Virus record (IMG/VR): IMGVR_UViG_3300020469_000184 | Span: 1-29,233 of that record | DNA from: a virus | Strand: one strand, 5' to 3' | Length of the DNA stretch: 29,233 nucleotides | Part shown: piece after piece, positions 1 to 7,958 of the stretch | How positions within the stretch are numbered: the stretch's first letter is position 1 | How the letters are laid out: the number at the start of each line of letters is the position of its first letter | Program-made: the position numbers and the translations under genes | Notes under the pieces: generated by a model | Told to the model about the DNA's origin: nothing | Seen by the model: only the letters and a program-made list of their open reading frames with translations | Database searches by the model: none

Positions 1-1143
1 GGAGCAAATCCAGCAGGTGGTCTTTACGGAGCAGGCAGATTTGCAACTTCAATCAATTCAGTATCTGCAAGTGCAGCAGCATCAGATGGAGCTTGGGAAT
101 GGTCTCACGTAAATTATCAATCAGAATTATCAGGTTCAACTACATTAAGCTCAATCCTTGTTGATATGCCAGCAGATGCTGACGAAGCAGGTGTTAGAGC
201 TTTTGAATTATCAGGTGTAACTGTATTACCAGAATTTACAACTGTAGTTACAGATAGTAATGGAGATAAATCAATTAGATTTGTAACTAGTGCAGGTGAT
301 CATACTGTTGCTGGTGATTTAACTTACCAAGTACAACCAGAAGCTAACTCAAGAGGTGATTTTGAAGATGCGCCAGCAGGTTCAATCTCAATTCCATCTA
401 TTGATGTTAAAATGAAATCAGAAGCAATTGTTGCTAAAACTAGAAAGTTAAAAGCACAATGGACTCCTGAATTTGCTCAAGATTTAAACGCTTACCAAGC
501 ACTAGATGCTGAAGCAGAATTAACTTCAATCATGAGTGAATATGTTTCTTTAGAAATTGATTTAGAGATTTTAGATATGTTAATCCAAGATGCATCAGCT
601 GCTGATGAGTACTGGAGTGCAGTATCTAATAGAGGTTTAAAATCAGATAAATCAGGATATGAAGATTTAAATTTCTTCAACACACAAGGACAATGGTTCC
701 AAACATTAGGAACTAAATTACAAAAAGTATCTAACAAGATTCACCAGAAAACTCTTAGAGGTGGTGCTAACTTTATGGTAATTTCTCCTTCAGTAGCTAC
801 AGTAATTGAATCAATCCCAGGATTTGCTTCAAACGCTGATGGTGATGCTGCAAAAGCAAAATACGCTTTTGGTATCCAGAAAATGGGACAAATGAACAGC
901 AGATATGATGTATACAAAAACCCTTATATGACCGAAGGTACAATCCTTATGGGATATAGAGGTGCTCAGTTCTTAGAAACTGGTGCTGTATTTGCTCCAT
1001 ACATTCCATTGATTATGACTCCATTAGTATACGATCCAGACACTTTCACACCAAGAAAAGGTCTATTAACGAGATATGCTAAGAAAATGATCAGACCAGA
1101 ATTTTACGGAAGAGTATTTGTATCAGACTTAGCGTCAGTATAA
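1..1143 (+). CDS. 23: Major capsid protein, T4 gp23-like (3' part)
   Basis: This is the 3' part of the major capsid gene; the reading frame is open from base 1 and the start lies upstream of the window. The product forms the hexameric head lattice. The visible 380 residues include GLYGAGRFATSINS near the window start and the conserved block EFAQDLNAYQALDAEAELTS (about 159-178 of the visible part), which matches the gp23 core motif (E.AQDL.A...LDAEAEL). The C-terminus has the usual YDPDTFTPRKGLLTRYAKKM-type ending. A double stop (TAATAA) and a strong terminator follow, so the capsid unit ends here and the neck genes are transcribed separately. Family identity is secure; the N-terminus and any prohead cleavage site cannot be seen. 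Confidence 0.97.
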   Translation, partial: GANPAGGLYGAGRFATSINSVSASAAASDGAWEWSHVNYQSELSGSTTLSSILVDMPADADEAGVRAFELSGVTVLPEFTTVVTDSNGDKSIRFVTSAGDHTVAGDLTYQVQPEANSRGDFEDAPAGSISIPSIDVKMKSEAIVAKTRKLKAQWTPEFAQDLNAYQALDAEAELTSIMSEYVSLEIDLEILDMLIQDASAADEYWSAVSNRGLKSDKSGYEDLNFFNTQGQWFQTLGTKLQKVSNKIHQKTLRGGANFMVISPSVATVIESIPGFASNADGDAAKAKYAFGIQKMGQMNSRYDVYKNPYMTEGTILMGYRGAQFLETGAVFAPYIPLIMTPLVYDPDTFTPRKGLLTRYAKKMIRPEFYGRVFVSDLASV

Positions 1144-1170
1144 TAAACACTCACCACAAATTCATAATTA

Positions 1171-1200
1171 GACCTGGCTTTTTAGTCAGGTCTTTTTTTT
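1171..1200 (+). terminator. Intrinsic terminator after gene 23
   Basis: An 8-bp stem (1171-1178 with 1185-1192, one G-T wobble) has a 6-nt loop and is followed by eight T (1193-1200). It lies 27 bases after the capsid stop codon. Confidence 0.9.
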
Positions 1201-1226
1201 ACTTCGATATTTATTTACCCCTTTAA

Positions 1227-1235
1227 TATTTATAA
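1227..1235 (+). promoter_or_regulatory. Putative late promoter element TATTTATAA (gene 13)
   Basis: TATTTATAA lies 11 nt before the ATG at 1247, just after the gene 23 terminator. A near copy, TATTTATT, is at 1208-1215. The same element recurs before many other structural genes in the window. Confidence 0.6.
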
Positions 1236-1246
1236 GAAAATACACT

Positions 1247-2413
1247 ATGAATATTCCCATTTGGACAGGCACTTCATCTTTTGCAGCAGGATCAACCCCT
1301 TTTGGATTCTACGATGATCAAACTGATTTTATAACAGATGCAGACAAAGTAGCAGATTTTTGTGCTCGAAGACTAGGTTTTCCTTTAGCGGATGTTGAAT
1401 TACAATCAGGCTCATTTTATACCGCATTTGAAGAAGCAGTTACAACATACGGAAATGAATTATATGCTTACAAAGTAAGAGAAAACTATTTATCTTTAGA
1501 AGGATCTAATTCATCAACTGAATCTAACAATAAACTTATTACACCTAATTTAGGAAGTATCACTAGAATATCTGACCAATATGGTGCAGAAGCAGGTGTA
1601 GGTGGTAATGTAACATGGTATTCGGGTTCCTTAAAATTATCATCTGGAGTACAAGACTATGATTTAAGTGCTTGGGCCTCAGCTAGTGCAAGTTTAGATG
1701 CAGGAGATTCAATAGAAATTAAAAGAATATTTTATGAAACACCCCCTGCAATATCAAGATACTTTGATCCATACGCTGGTACAGGTACGGGTATGATGAA
1801 TTTATTAGATTCATTTGGTTGGGGAAATTACTCACCTGCTATTAATTTCTTATTAATGCCTTTAAATTATGATTTACAAACAATACAGGCAATAGAATTA
1901 AATGATCAAATAAGAAAATCACAATACACATTTGAGCTTATAAACAATCAATTAAGAATATTCCCAATACCATTCTATAATAATATGGGAGGAGATATTG
2001 AGCACTTTTTAAATTTTCAGTACATTAAAAAATCGGATAGAAATAATCCTTATGTAGATGGTACTAATAAAGTAACAAATGTAGCAGAAGTACCATTTGA
2101 AAACCCAAATTACAATAATATAAATTCAATAGGTAGACAATGGGTATTTGAATATACATTAGCAATAGCTAAAGAAATGTTAGGGTATATTAGGGGAAAA
2201 TACGGTACTATTCCCATCCCAGATGCAAATGTAACACTAAACCAATCAGATTTAATATCAGCTGCAACTGCTGAAAAAACATCATTAATAGAAAGATTAA
2301 GAGGATATTTTGATGAAACTTCTAGAGATAAATTACTAGAAAGAAGAGCAAACGAGAATGATTTTTTACAAAAGGAATTAAATAAAGTTCCTTACACAAT
2401 ATACATAGCATAA
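1247..2413 (+). CDS. 13: Neck protein, T4 gp13-like
   Basis: This is a head-completion/neck protein of the gp13 family, which joins the portal to the tail. The N-terminal part (about 30-75) shows the typical pattern RRLGFPLADVEL followed by FYTAFEEAVTTYGNELYAYK (a 'rLGaP..dvEL...f..A...y' helical region). The C-terminal 100 residues carry RQWVFEYTLAIAKEMLGYIR then KYGTIPIPDANVTLN and a helical tail, a hallmark of gp13. At 388 aa it is longer than T4 gp13 (309 aa); the extra length is mainly a Gly/Ser/Ala-rich middle (about 85-160). It starts a cluster 13-14-15 with 1-nt spacing to the next gene. Its mRNA probably begins at the TATTTATAA element. Confidence 0.85.
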   Translation: MNIPIWTGTSSFAAGSTPFGFYDDQTDFITDADKVADFCARRLGFPLADVELQSGSFYTAFEEAVTTYGNELYAYKVRENYLSLEGSNSSTESNNKLITPNLGSITRISDQYGAEAGVGGNVTWYSGSLKLSSGVQDYDLSAWASASASLDAGDSIEIKRIFYETPPAISRYFDPYAGTGTGMMNLLDSFGWGNYSPAINFLLMPLNYDLQTIQAIELNDQIRKSQYTFELINNQLRIFPIPFYNNMGGDIEHFLNFQYIKKSDRNNPYVDGTNKVTNVAEVPFENPNYNNINSIGRQWVFEYTLAIAKEMLGYIRGKYGTIPIPDANVTLNQSDLISAATAEKTSLIERLRGYFDETSRDKLLERRANENDFLQKELNKVPYTIYIA

Positions 2414-2414
2414 T

Positions 2415-2984
2415 ATGGCTTTATATGGTAGTCAACGTGATGTCAGTCTAATTAGACACATAAACAGAGAATTAATAGGTGATATTATTTCTCAGGAATG
2501 TGCTTACTATAAATTTAGATTAGAAGAAACTACAACCAACTTATATGGTGAAGCTGCAGGTGGTAAATTTTATTACCCACCAGTTTTATTAAGTTGTTTA
2601 ATAGATCACCAAGATCAAACATACCCAGATGATGAATTTGGTGTAAGATATTACAGAAATGTTGATTTTAAATTTTTCAGAGATGATTTATTACAACGAA
2701 ATTTAGATTTTAATAAGGATTATGATCAAGGAGATTATTTTGGAGCAGATTTAGAACCAGAAGTAGGCGATATAATATTTTACTATGGAGGTTATTATGA
2801 AGTAGATGATGTAATAGATAATCAACTGTTTGTAGGTAAGGATCCTAGATACACATATGAAGGAGATAACAACCCAATAAACCCAGGATTAGAAAATTTT
2901 GGTAGGGATTTATCTATAATATGTAAAACTCACTATACTCCTGCGGATAAAGTACAAATAGAAAAAGGAAGAATAAATGGCTAA
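2415..2984 (+). CDS. 14: Neck protein, T4 gp14-like
   Basis: This is the second neck protein, which acts with gp13 at the head-tail junction. The N-terminus RELIGDIISQECAYYKFRLE matches the gp14 opening (L..DVL.AE...RGVECYY.PRE in T4). A middle block, PEVGDIIFYYGGYYEVDDV, corresponds to the gp14 segment 'P.EGDLIYFP...LFEI.WVE'. At 189 aa it is shorter than T4 gp14 (256 aa) and lacks the T4 C-terminal extension. It starts one base after the gene 13 stop and overlaps the next gene by 8 nt (ATGGCTAA), so translational coupling is likely. No Shine-Dalgarno is present. Confidence 0.85.
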   Translation: MALYGSQRDVSLIRHINRELIGDIISQECAYYKFRLEETTTNLYGEAAGGKFYYPPVLLSCLIDHQDQTYPDDEFGVRYYRNVDFKFFRDDLLQRNLDFNKDYDQGDYFGADLEPEVGDIIFYYGGYYEVDDVIDNQLFVGKDPRYTYEGDNNPINPGLENFGRDLSIICKTHYTPADKVQIEKGRING

Positions 2985-4080
2985 AAATACTAAAAAACCA
3001 ACTCCAAAAACTCAAAAGGAAATTTCAAGGGGCCAACAAATTTCATCTGATTCTACAAGAGGTAATCCTAATGATGCTAATTCTAACTCTCAAACATCAC
3101 CAGTTAACCAAGCAAATATTCCATTTAATAGATCTACAAAAATGTCTTTTAAGGGAGATACTACTAAACCCTTTTACGTTGGTATAAAAGATATTGATGA
3201 AACTATTATGTATTATTTTAATGAAATAATTAAACCTTCAGTAATACAAAATGGAGAACGCATAGCAGTGCCCATAATATACGGTTCACCTGAAAGGTGG
3301 AAATCTATACAAAAAGATACTTATTTAAGAGATAAAAAAGGTGCTATTATGATGCCTATAATAGTATTCAAAAGAGATACATTAGATAAAAATAGATCTC
3401 TAACTAATAAATTAGATGCTAATCAACCTAATTTTTATACTTCATTTCAAAAATCATATAATGATAAAAATTTCTATAGCAATTTTAATTTACTTAATAA
3501 TAGGGTTCCAACAGAACAATTTATAACAAATGTAGTACCAGATTACGTAAACTTAACTTACAGTTGTATTATACAAACATATTACGTAGAACAGCTAAAT
3601 AAAATAATAGAGGCAATAAATTATGCTTCTGATTCTTATTGGGGTAATCCCGAAAGGTTTAAATTTAGAGCTAGAATAGATAATTTTACAACAGTAACAG
3701 AATTACAACAAAGTCAAGAGAGATTAGTAAAAGGCACATTTCAAATAAAAATGTATGGATATTTAGTTCCTGATATTATACAAAAGGATCTTAACTCAGT
3801 TAAAAAATATAACAGTAAATCAAAAATTACTATAGGTTTAGAAGTAGATTCAACAGCTCAAAGATATGAAGCTAATCCCACAGTAACCCCTGATGGTAGA
3901 AGTAGAGAAACTCAAGGAGGTATTCGTTTAAAACCAACTAGCAAAACACCAATAACTCCACCAACTCCAATTTCATCACCTTCTACTATTAGTTTAAATG
4001 ATTTACCTTTAGAAGATCCTTTAATTGTAGGTGCCTTATGGAATAATAATGGAGTCCCAACTTTATCATCTGCTACATAA
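2977..4080 (+). CDS. 15: Tail completion / sheath stabiliser, T4 gp15-like
   Basis: This is the tail terminator that caps the tube and sheath and docks the tail to the neck. Segments align with T4 gp15 in order: NGERIAVPIIYGSPERWKSI (T4: GDKFIRVPITYASKEHFMKL), a MPIIVFKRDTLDKNRSLTN strand region, the VNLTYSCIIQTYYVEQLNKI segment (T4: IKMIYELSIFTRYEDDMFQI), and a C-terminal QERLVKGTFQIKMYGYLVPD (T4: RIEWSLTFEVNGWMYP). At 367 aa it is longer than T4 gp15 (272 aa), with polar disordered extensions at both ends: a Lys/Asn/Ser-rich first 50 residues and a Pro/Ser/Thr-rich tail. The alignment was made by eye from memory of the T4 sequence. Confidence 0.85.
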   Translation: MAKNTKKPTPKTQKEISRGQQISSDSTRGNPNDANSNSQTSPVNQANIPFNRSTKMSFKGDTTKPFYVGIKDIDETIMYYFNEIIKPSVIQNGERIAVPIIYGSPERWKSIQKDTYLRDKKGAIMMPIIVFKRDTLDKNRSLTNKLDANQPNFYTSFQKSYNDKNFYSNFNLLNNRVPTEQFITNVVPDYVNLTYSCIIQTYYVEQLNKIIEAINYASDSYWGNPERFKFRARIDNFTTVTELQQSQERLVKGTFQIKMYGYLVPDIIQKDLNSVKKYNSKSKITIGLEVDSTAQRYEANPTVTPDGRSRETQGGIRLKPTSKTPITPPTPISSPSTISLNDLPLEDPLIVGALWNNNGVPTLSSAT

Positions 4081-4092
4081 ATAAAAAGTTAA

Positions 4093-4101
4093 TATTTATA
4101 A
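4093..4101 (+). promoter_or_regulatory. Putative late promoter element TATTTATAA
   Basis: The element sits in the 33-nt gap after gene 15, 12 nt before the ATG at 4114. The spacer is A/T only. Confidence 0.6.
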
Positions 4102-4113
4102 TTATATAAAAAA

Positions 4114-5496
4114 ATGGCTAATAAGAAAATAAGATTTATAGATCCTGGGGTAACAGTTAAAATAAATAAACCCTCAAACACCTCATCATTTGCTATATCA
4201 GCATCGCATGCGGATACAGCTTCATTTGCTTTAACAGCTTCATTTGCTCTTAATTCAATTCAAGAAAACATAATTACTACTACAGTATCTTCAAGCCATG
4301 CTGATACTTCAGATACTGCATCATATGCTCATAATGCAGGAACTGCATCTTATGTTGAAAATGCCCAAACAGCATCATATGTTGAAAATGCTCAAACTGC
4401 TTCATTTACAATAAATGCAGCAACCGCATCTTATGTTGAAAATGCTCAAACCGCTTCATTTGCAGTAAATGCAGCAACGGCATCACATGCCGAAAGAGCA
4501 GATTTAGCTACATTTGCATTTAACGCCACAACAGCTTCTTTTGCAACAGATATTCCATTAGAATCGGGTTTTCCATTTTCTGGATCCGCAGTCATTACAG
4601 GCTCATTATTAGTATCGGGTTCATCTGTGGATTTTTCAAATGCCCCTTTAACAGCTTCCATTATAACAGGTTCTAATTTAATATTAAAAGGAACAGCAGA
4701 TACCGCTTCATATGTTGAAAATGCTCAAACAGCATCTTATGCAATAAATGCCCAAACGGCTTCTTTTGCAACCAATATTCCTTTAGAATCTGGTTTTCCA
4801 TTTTCTGGATCAGCTATAATAACAGGCTCATTATTAGTATCAGGCTCATCTGTGGATTTTTTAGATGCTCCCTTAACGGCTTCATCAATAGATGCTAATA
4901 ATATAAATGTAAGTAATGGTATTACAGGCTCTTTATTAGGAACAGCTTCAACAGCTTCATATGTTGAAAATGCTCAAACAGCATCATACGTTGAAAACGC
5001 GCAAACAGCATCATACGTTGAAAACGCGCAAACAGCATCATACGTTGAAAATGCCCAAACTGCTTCATATGCTATTAATTCATTAACAGCTTCTTTTGCA
5101 CAAAATATTCCCTTAGAATCGGGTTTTCCATTCTCTGGATCAGCTGAAATAACAGGTTCATTAATTATAACCCAAGGATCTATCCTAAATAAAGGAGTAG
5201 TAACAATTAATTCTGGAAATTCTCCATACAATATTGAAAACTCAGAATATTTAATAAAATTAGATCCAAGCAATGGAACATTAAATATTAGTTTACCCGA
5301 TTCATCCAATAATAAAGGAAGGCATCTTCATTTTAAAGTCACCACTATACCTTATAACCCACAAGATATTATATTTAACTCTATAGGGTCAGATTTAATT
5401 GATGGTGAATCTCAATATTCGGGTAGTTTAATAGATTCTCAATATGAAGCTATATCAATGATATCCGATGGTGAAGGTAATTGGTGGATTTTCTAA
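4114..5496 (+). CDS. Fibre-like structural protein with nine-residue repeats
   Basis: A 460-aa virion protein of fibre type. The short head (1-30) is followed by three arrays of a nine-residue unit, consensus TASYVENAQ (about 9, 3 and 6 units). Arrays are separated by a near-identical spacer beginning PLESGFPFSGSA and continuing with ITGSLLVSGSSVDF. The last 110 residues form a non-repetitive tip with NNKGRHLHFKV and end in DGEGNWWIF, resembling the tips of phage fibres and whiskers. The repeated, Ala/Ser/Thr-rich architecture suggests an elongated oligomeric shaft. It follows the neck genes, so a whisker, collar or tail-fibre role are all possible; T4 wac also lies near 13-15. Function is inferred from architecture; receptor binding is not shown. 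Confidence 0.6.
   Translation: MANKKIRFIDPGVTVKINKPSNTSSFAISASHADTASFALTASFALNSIQENIITTTVSSSHADTSDTASYAHNAGTASYVENAQTASYVENAQTASFTINAATASYVENAQTASFAVNAATASHAERADLATFAFNATTASFATDIPLESGFPFSGSAVITGSLLVSGSSVDFSNAPLTASIITGSNLILKGTADTASYVENAQTASYAINAQTASFATNIPLESGFPFSGSAIITGSLLVSGSSVDFLDAPLTASSIDANNINVSNGITGSLLGTASTASYVENAQTASYVENAQTASYVENAQTASYVENAQTASYAINSLTASFAQNIPLESGFPFSGSAEITGSLIITQGSILNKGVVTINSGNSPYNIENSEYLIKLDPSNGTLNISLPDSSNNKGRHLHFKVTTIPYNPQDIIFNSIGSDLIDGESQYSGSLIDSQYEAISMISDGEGNWWIF
4315..4554 (+). repeat. Coding 27-bp repeat array 1 (TASYVENAQ type)
   Basis: About nine 27-bp units encode TAS(Y/F/H)xxNAx variants. The units differ at many synonymous positions, so this is an older, diverged array. 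Confidence 0.9.
4702..4779 (+). repeat. Coding 27-bp repeat array 2
   Basis: Three units encode TASYVENAQ, TASYAINAQ and TASFATNI. They are followed by the second copy of the PLESGFPFSGSA spacer. Confidence 0.9.
4951..5109 (+). repeat. Coding 27-bp repeat array 3 with identical tandem units
   Basis: Six units. The copies at 4981-5007 and 5008-5034 are identical over all 27 bases, and the flanking units differ by only a few, which points to recent expansion by slippage or recombination. Confidence 0.92.
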
Positions 5497-5505
5497 TATT
5501 TATAA
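5497..5505 (+). promoter_or_regulatory. Putative late promoter element TATTTATAA
   Basis: The element starts one base after the preceding stop codon and lies only 7 nt before the ATG at 5513. If it acts as a -10 box, the message would be nearly leaderless. Confidence 0.55.
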
Positions 5506-5512
5506 CTAAAAA

Positions 5513-6148
5513 ATGTATAGTCCAAATCTTAAAAGAGAAGAAACAATAGTAATTTACCAAAATTCTGCTATAAATTTTAGAATTTACAATTCTTCCCAAG
5601 AAGATAAAACTGAATATAGTTCAGATTTACACACTAAAGGAATATTAAATTTAGTTCCTAATAAAATAATACACGTTCGTTTATTTTCAACTAATGCTGA
5701 TATTAATATTGATGGGTTTACTTTAGATGAGTTAAATTCTAAATTCCTTAATGGCGATACAGATTTCATAATACTAGAAAACTCGGGAAAGTTTACTTCA
5801 GGAGTTGTTAACTATTTACAATTTGAATGTGTTGAAATTGAAAGTACAACAGGAGTTAAAAGACTAGAGGTAAAAGTTAAAATGAATGTTTTACAAGAAC
5901 AAGCCTTAGGACATACAGCAGCAGTAGCAGATTGGACACCTAACACATACTATGTAGTTGGAAACGATATTATTGGCCCAGATAACAGAATTTATAATTG
6001 TATAGAATCTCATACATCAACAACACAGTTTGATACTGATAAATTTGAAAGACAAGGAAGCTTAGATATGGCTGACGCAAACTTATTTGAACAAATACTA
6101 AATGACTCAGGGAGTGATACAAGCTATACTCCACAATCTATGGATTAA
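5513..6148 (+). CDS. Structural protein with possible carbohydrate-binding module
   Basis: A 211-aa protein. Residues 1-130 form a beta-rich domain I do not recognise (it opens with MYSPNLKREETIVIYQNSAI). Residues 139-182 read ADWTPNTYYVVGNDII, then an Asp/Asn turn, IYNCIESHTS and FER. This resembles the small chitin-binding-type CBM5/12 fold (W...tY..Gd.V...g..Y.c...H.s), with W141, Y146, Y147 and Y161 as possible aromatic contacts. The last 25 residues are acidic and polar. It lies directly after the repeat fibre and before a terminator, so it may be an accessory adhesin or fibre cap. The CBM match rests on a motif only. Confidence 0.55.
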   Translation: MYSPNLKREETIVIYQNSAINFRIYNSSQEDKTEYSSDLHTKGILNLVPNKIIHVRLFSTNADINIDGFTLDELNSKFLNGDTDFIILENSGKFTSGVVNYLQFECVEIESTTGVKRLEVKVKMNVLQEQALGHTAAVADWTPNTYYVVGNDIIGPDNRIYNCIESHTSTTQFDTDKFERQGSLDMADANLFEQILNDSGSDTSYTPQSMD

Positions 6149-6218
6149 AAACTTTTTTTATCCTTTAGTATTTTTTCTAAAAATGTATGTATGTATACTC
6201 GTATAAAAACATACTAAA

Positions 6219-6250
6219 AAACCATACTAATTCTAGTGTGGTTTAGTTTT
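6219..6250 (+). terminator. Hairpin terminator
   Basis: An 11-bp stem (6219-6229 with 6234-6244, one wobble pair) has a 4-nt loop and is followed by TAGTTTT. The T-run is short and interrupted, so it is a weaker candidate than the others. Confidence 0.65.
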
Positions 6251-6270
6251 CCCAAAACGTTTCAACTTTT

Positions 6271-6283
6271 TATTTATTAACCA
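6271..6283 (+). promoter_or_regulatory. TATTTATT variant fused to leader motif ATTAACCA
   Basis: TATTTATT (6271-6278) differs from the late element at one position. It overlaps ATTAACCA (6276-6283), which lies 19 nt before the ATG at 6303. The same ATTAACCA precedes the next two genes at almost the same distance. Confidence 0.45.
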
Positions 6284-6302
6284 TTTAAAAAACATAAAAA
6301 TT

Positions 6303-6785
6303 ATGTCACAATCAATTGTAGAAAATTTAGCTGGTAGTGTAAAAGATACATTCGAAGCTGTAGAAAATGCAGTTTCTAATAACTTTGCTGCTCAATCTGC
6401 ATTAACTCAAAATGAGTTTAATGATTTAGCGGCAAATCACGATGCTGCCCACGCTCAATTTAATCAAAATAGACAAGATACTCACGTTTCTAGAGTAGCC
6501 GAAATTGAGGCATTAGAAGCTTCAGCTTCTGGTCAATTATCACTTATTATAGGGGATGAAACTGACCAAGGAGGTTTAAATACTATCTTTGGTGCTTATC
6601 AAGCATTCGTTGATAATGATAACAACGCAGATACAACAATAGCAGCAGATTTCGCAGCATTATCTTCAAGTTTAGATGCTTATAGAGGTGAATTAGGTAT
6701 TGATGAAGCAGATGCAATCCTTGCAGGATTAGCTTCAGATTTAAGCGGATCATATGACTCTGCTACTGGTGATTTCTCAATGTAA
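6303..6785 (+). CDS. Ala/Ser-rich helical protein, first of array
   Basis: A 160-aa acidic protein, rich in Ala, Ser, Asn and Asp, without cysteine, signal peptide or membrane segment. Long stretches such as EAVENAVSNNFAAQSALTQ and VAEIEALEASASGQL suggest amphipathic helices or coiled coils. I do not recognise the family. It is the first of four consecutive genes with similar composition between fibre-like genes and the sheath gene, so a virion role (fibre, whisker or internal protein) is likely but unproven. The start is the only suitable ATG after the terminator; the leader is A-rich with no Shine-Dalgarno. Confidence 0.6.
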   Translation: MSQSIVENLAGSVKDTFEAVENAVSNNFAAQSALTQNEFNDLAANHDAAHAQFNQNRQDTHVSRVAEIEALEASASGQLSLIIGDETDQGGLNTIFGAYQAFVDNDNNADTTIAADFAALSSSLDAYRGELGIDEADAILAGLASDLSGSYDSATGDFSM

Positions 6786-6816
6786 GCCAATTTGAAATTA
6801 ATAAAAAAATTTAATT

Positions 6817-6824
6817 ATTAACCA
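6817..6824 (+). promoter_or_regulatory. Leader motif ATTAACCA
   Basis: This exact copy of ATTAACCA lies 18 nt before the ATG at 6843 and is followed by an A/T-rich tract (ATTTAAAATATAAAAAAC), as at 6276 and 7368. Confidence 0.4.
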
Positions 6825-6842
6825 ATTTAAAATATAAAAAAC

Positions 6843-7346
6843 ATGTCAACAAGTGTAGCAAAAATTAGTTCAGCCGTAGCAGCTGTACAAGCAGACCTAG
6901 TAGCTTTAAAACAAGCTGAATTAGCAGCGGGTGTTACAGCTTCTCAAGAAGCATACCAAGCAGCATCAGATGCTCATAGCACATCATCAGCATTAGTTGC
7001 TGAATTAGTAGCATCTTCTTCAGCAAATTATACCACTGGATATAATGCAACTGAATCTGCAATGCAAACTATTATTAATGAATTAGCAGATGACTCAGCA
7101 GATTTAACTGATTTTGATTCGTTAAAAGAATTAGTAGATGCAGTAGTTAGTACTTCTTCTATGTCAGAAACAAGCTCAATCAGCTTAATGAAAGATATAT
7201 TAATTGACTTTGATAGTACTCAATCAGCTGAAGAAGCATCTCTAAAAGCAGAGATAGGTACTCAATCACAAGCTCAAGATATATTTGATGGAGCATATAG
7301 TGCTTCTTGGGATAGTATGAGTATTGGAGCCCTTTCTAATTCCTAA
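6843..7346 (+). CDS. Ala/Ser-rich helical protein, second of array
   Basis: A 167-aa protein with no cysteine, high in Ala and Ser and acidic. Predicted helices include AVAAVQADLVALKQAELAAG (about 11-30). The segment DILIDFDSTQSAEEASLKAE loosely parallels the 'LLEFEAQISSSYEGF' region of the third protein, so the array may be distantly paralogous. The family is not recognised. It sits 57 nt after the previous gene with a shared ATTAACCA leader and no terminator between, so the three small genes are probably one transcription unit. A structural or assembly role is inferred from location only. Confidence 0.6.
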   Translation: MSTSVAKISSAVAAVQADLVALKQAELAAGVTASQEAYQAASDAHSTSSALVAELVASSSANYTTGYNATESAMQTIINELADDSADLTDFDSLKELVDAVVSTSSMSETSSISLMKDILIDFDSTQSAEEASLKAEIGTQSQAQDIFDGAYSASWDSMSIGALSNS

Positions 7347-7367
7347 ACCTAGAAATAAAATAAATTA

Positions 7368-7375
7368 ATTAACCA
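7368..7375 (+). promoter_or_regulatory. Leader motif ATTAACCA
   Basis: The third exact copy, 18 nt before the ATG at 7394. The constant spacing suggests a site with a function in expression of these genes. Confidence 0.4.
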
Positions 7376-7393
7376 TAAAAACTTTAAAAAATC

Positions 7394-7855
7394 ATGGCAA
7401 CTACAAATAACGTTGTTGGCGTAATAGCCAAAGCAATAAAAAAGAAACACGCCGATATTTCGGGGTCCATAGATACTTTAAGTGCAGCCTATGAAAATGC
7501 AGCAACAGAATTTCAAACAGAAGAAATAACAGACGAAGGTGCATTTCAAACAGCTTATACAGCTCTAGATGCAGATAAAGAAACATCGGAATCTGTTGAT
7601 TTAGCAGAATCAATGACAAGAATTCAAGATCAAAGAGATTTGATAGTAAGTAACTCGACTGACGCAGTAGATTCATTATTAGAATTTGAAGCACAAATTT
7701 CTTCATCTTATGAGGGATTTGTATCTGAAAGAGAAGCTCATTCTTCAAGTTTAGCATCTATAAGAGAAGATATAAGAGCAGATTGGGGAGTAGATACAGT
7801 GTATTCTACACCTTCAGTTGCGGCTTATACCCCAGTATCAGCATCAGGTGCCTAA
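7394..7855 (+). CDS. Helical protein sharing domain with the lectin-type adhesin
   Basis: A 153-aa protein that begins MATTNNVVGVIAKAIKKKHA. It is clearly paralogous to the first 150 residues of the gene at 7959: same start, shared TALDADKE and SREAHSSSLASIR-type blocks, and a 38-bp identical stretch at DNA level. It looks like a stand-alone copy of the attachment or assembly domain of the larger protein. It ends in a Ser/Ala/Pro/Tyr-rich tail (about 136-153) with no lectin domain. It has no cysteine or membrane segment. The family is unknown. A strong terminator follows it, so the array message ends here while the longer paralogue has its own unit. Confidence 0.65.
   Translation: MATTNNVVGVIAKAIKKKHADISGSIDTLSAAYENAATEFQTEEITDEGAFQTAYTALDADKETSESVDLAESMTRIQDQRDLIVSNSTDAVDSLLEFEAQISSSYEGFVSEREAHSSSLASIREDIRADWGVDTVYSTPSVAAYTPVSASGA
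7729..7766 (+). repeat. 38-bp direct repeat, copy 1
   Basis: An exact match to 8297-8334, encoding the shared REAHSSSLASIR segment of two adjacent paralogues. It could mediate homologous recombination that deletes or fuses them. Confidence 0.92.
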
Positions 7856-7897
7856 ATCCTGTTTTATTTAATACGCAATTTAAATAATAATAATCTT

Positions 7898-7933
7898 AAA
7901 AGGGGGATAAATATTATTATCTCCCTTTTTTTT
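7898..7933 (+). terminator. Intrinsic terminator
   Basis: A 13-bp stem (7898-7910 with 7917-7929, one G-T wobble) has a 6-nt loop. It overlaps a run of eight T (7926-7933). This is one of the strongest terminators in the window. Confidence 0.9.
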
Positions 7934-7958
7934 AAAAATATGTATAAAATAAAAAATC

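Noticed and set aside
492-737. Minus-strand ORF of 81 codons within the capsid gene
   Set aside because: It lies opposite a highly conserved gp23 segment and has no protein-like features or leader of its own; it is a shadow frame.
4315-5109. Regular 27-bp repeats as a CRISPR array
   Set aside because: Units are contiguous without spacers, stay in frame and vary at synonymous sites, so they are coding repeats.
4446-5309. Minus-strand ORFs opposite the repeat arrays
   Set aside because: Their repeats simply mirror the 27-bp coding repeats of the + strand; open length follows from periodicity.
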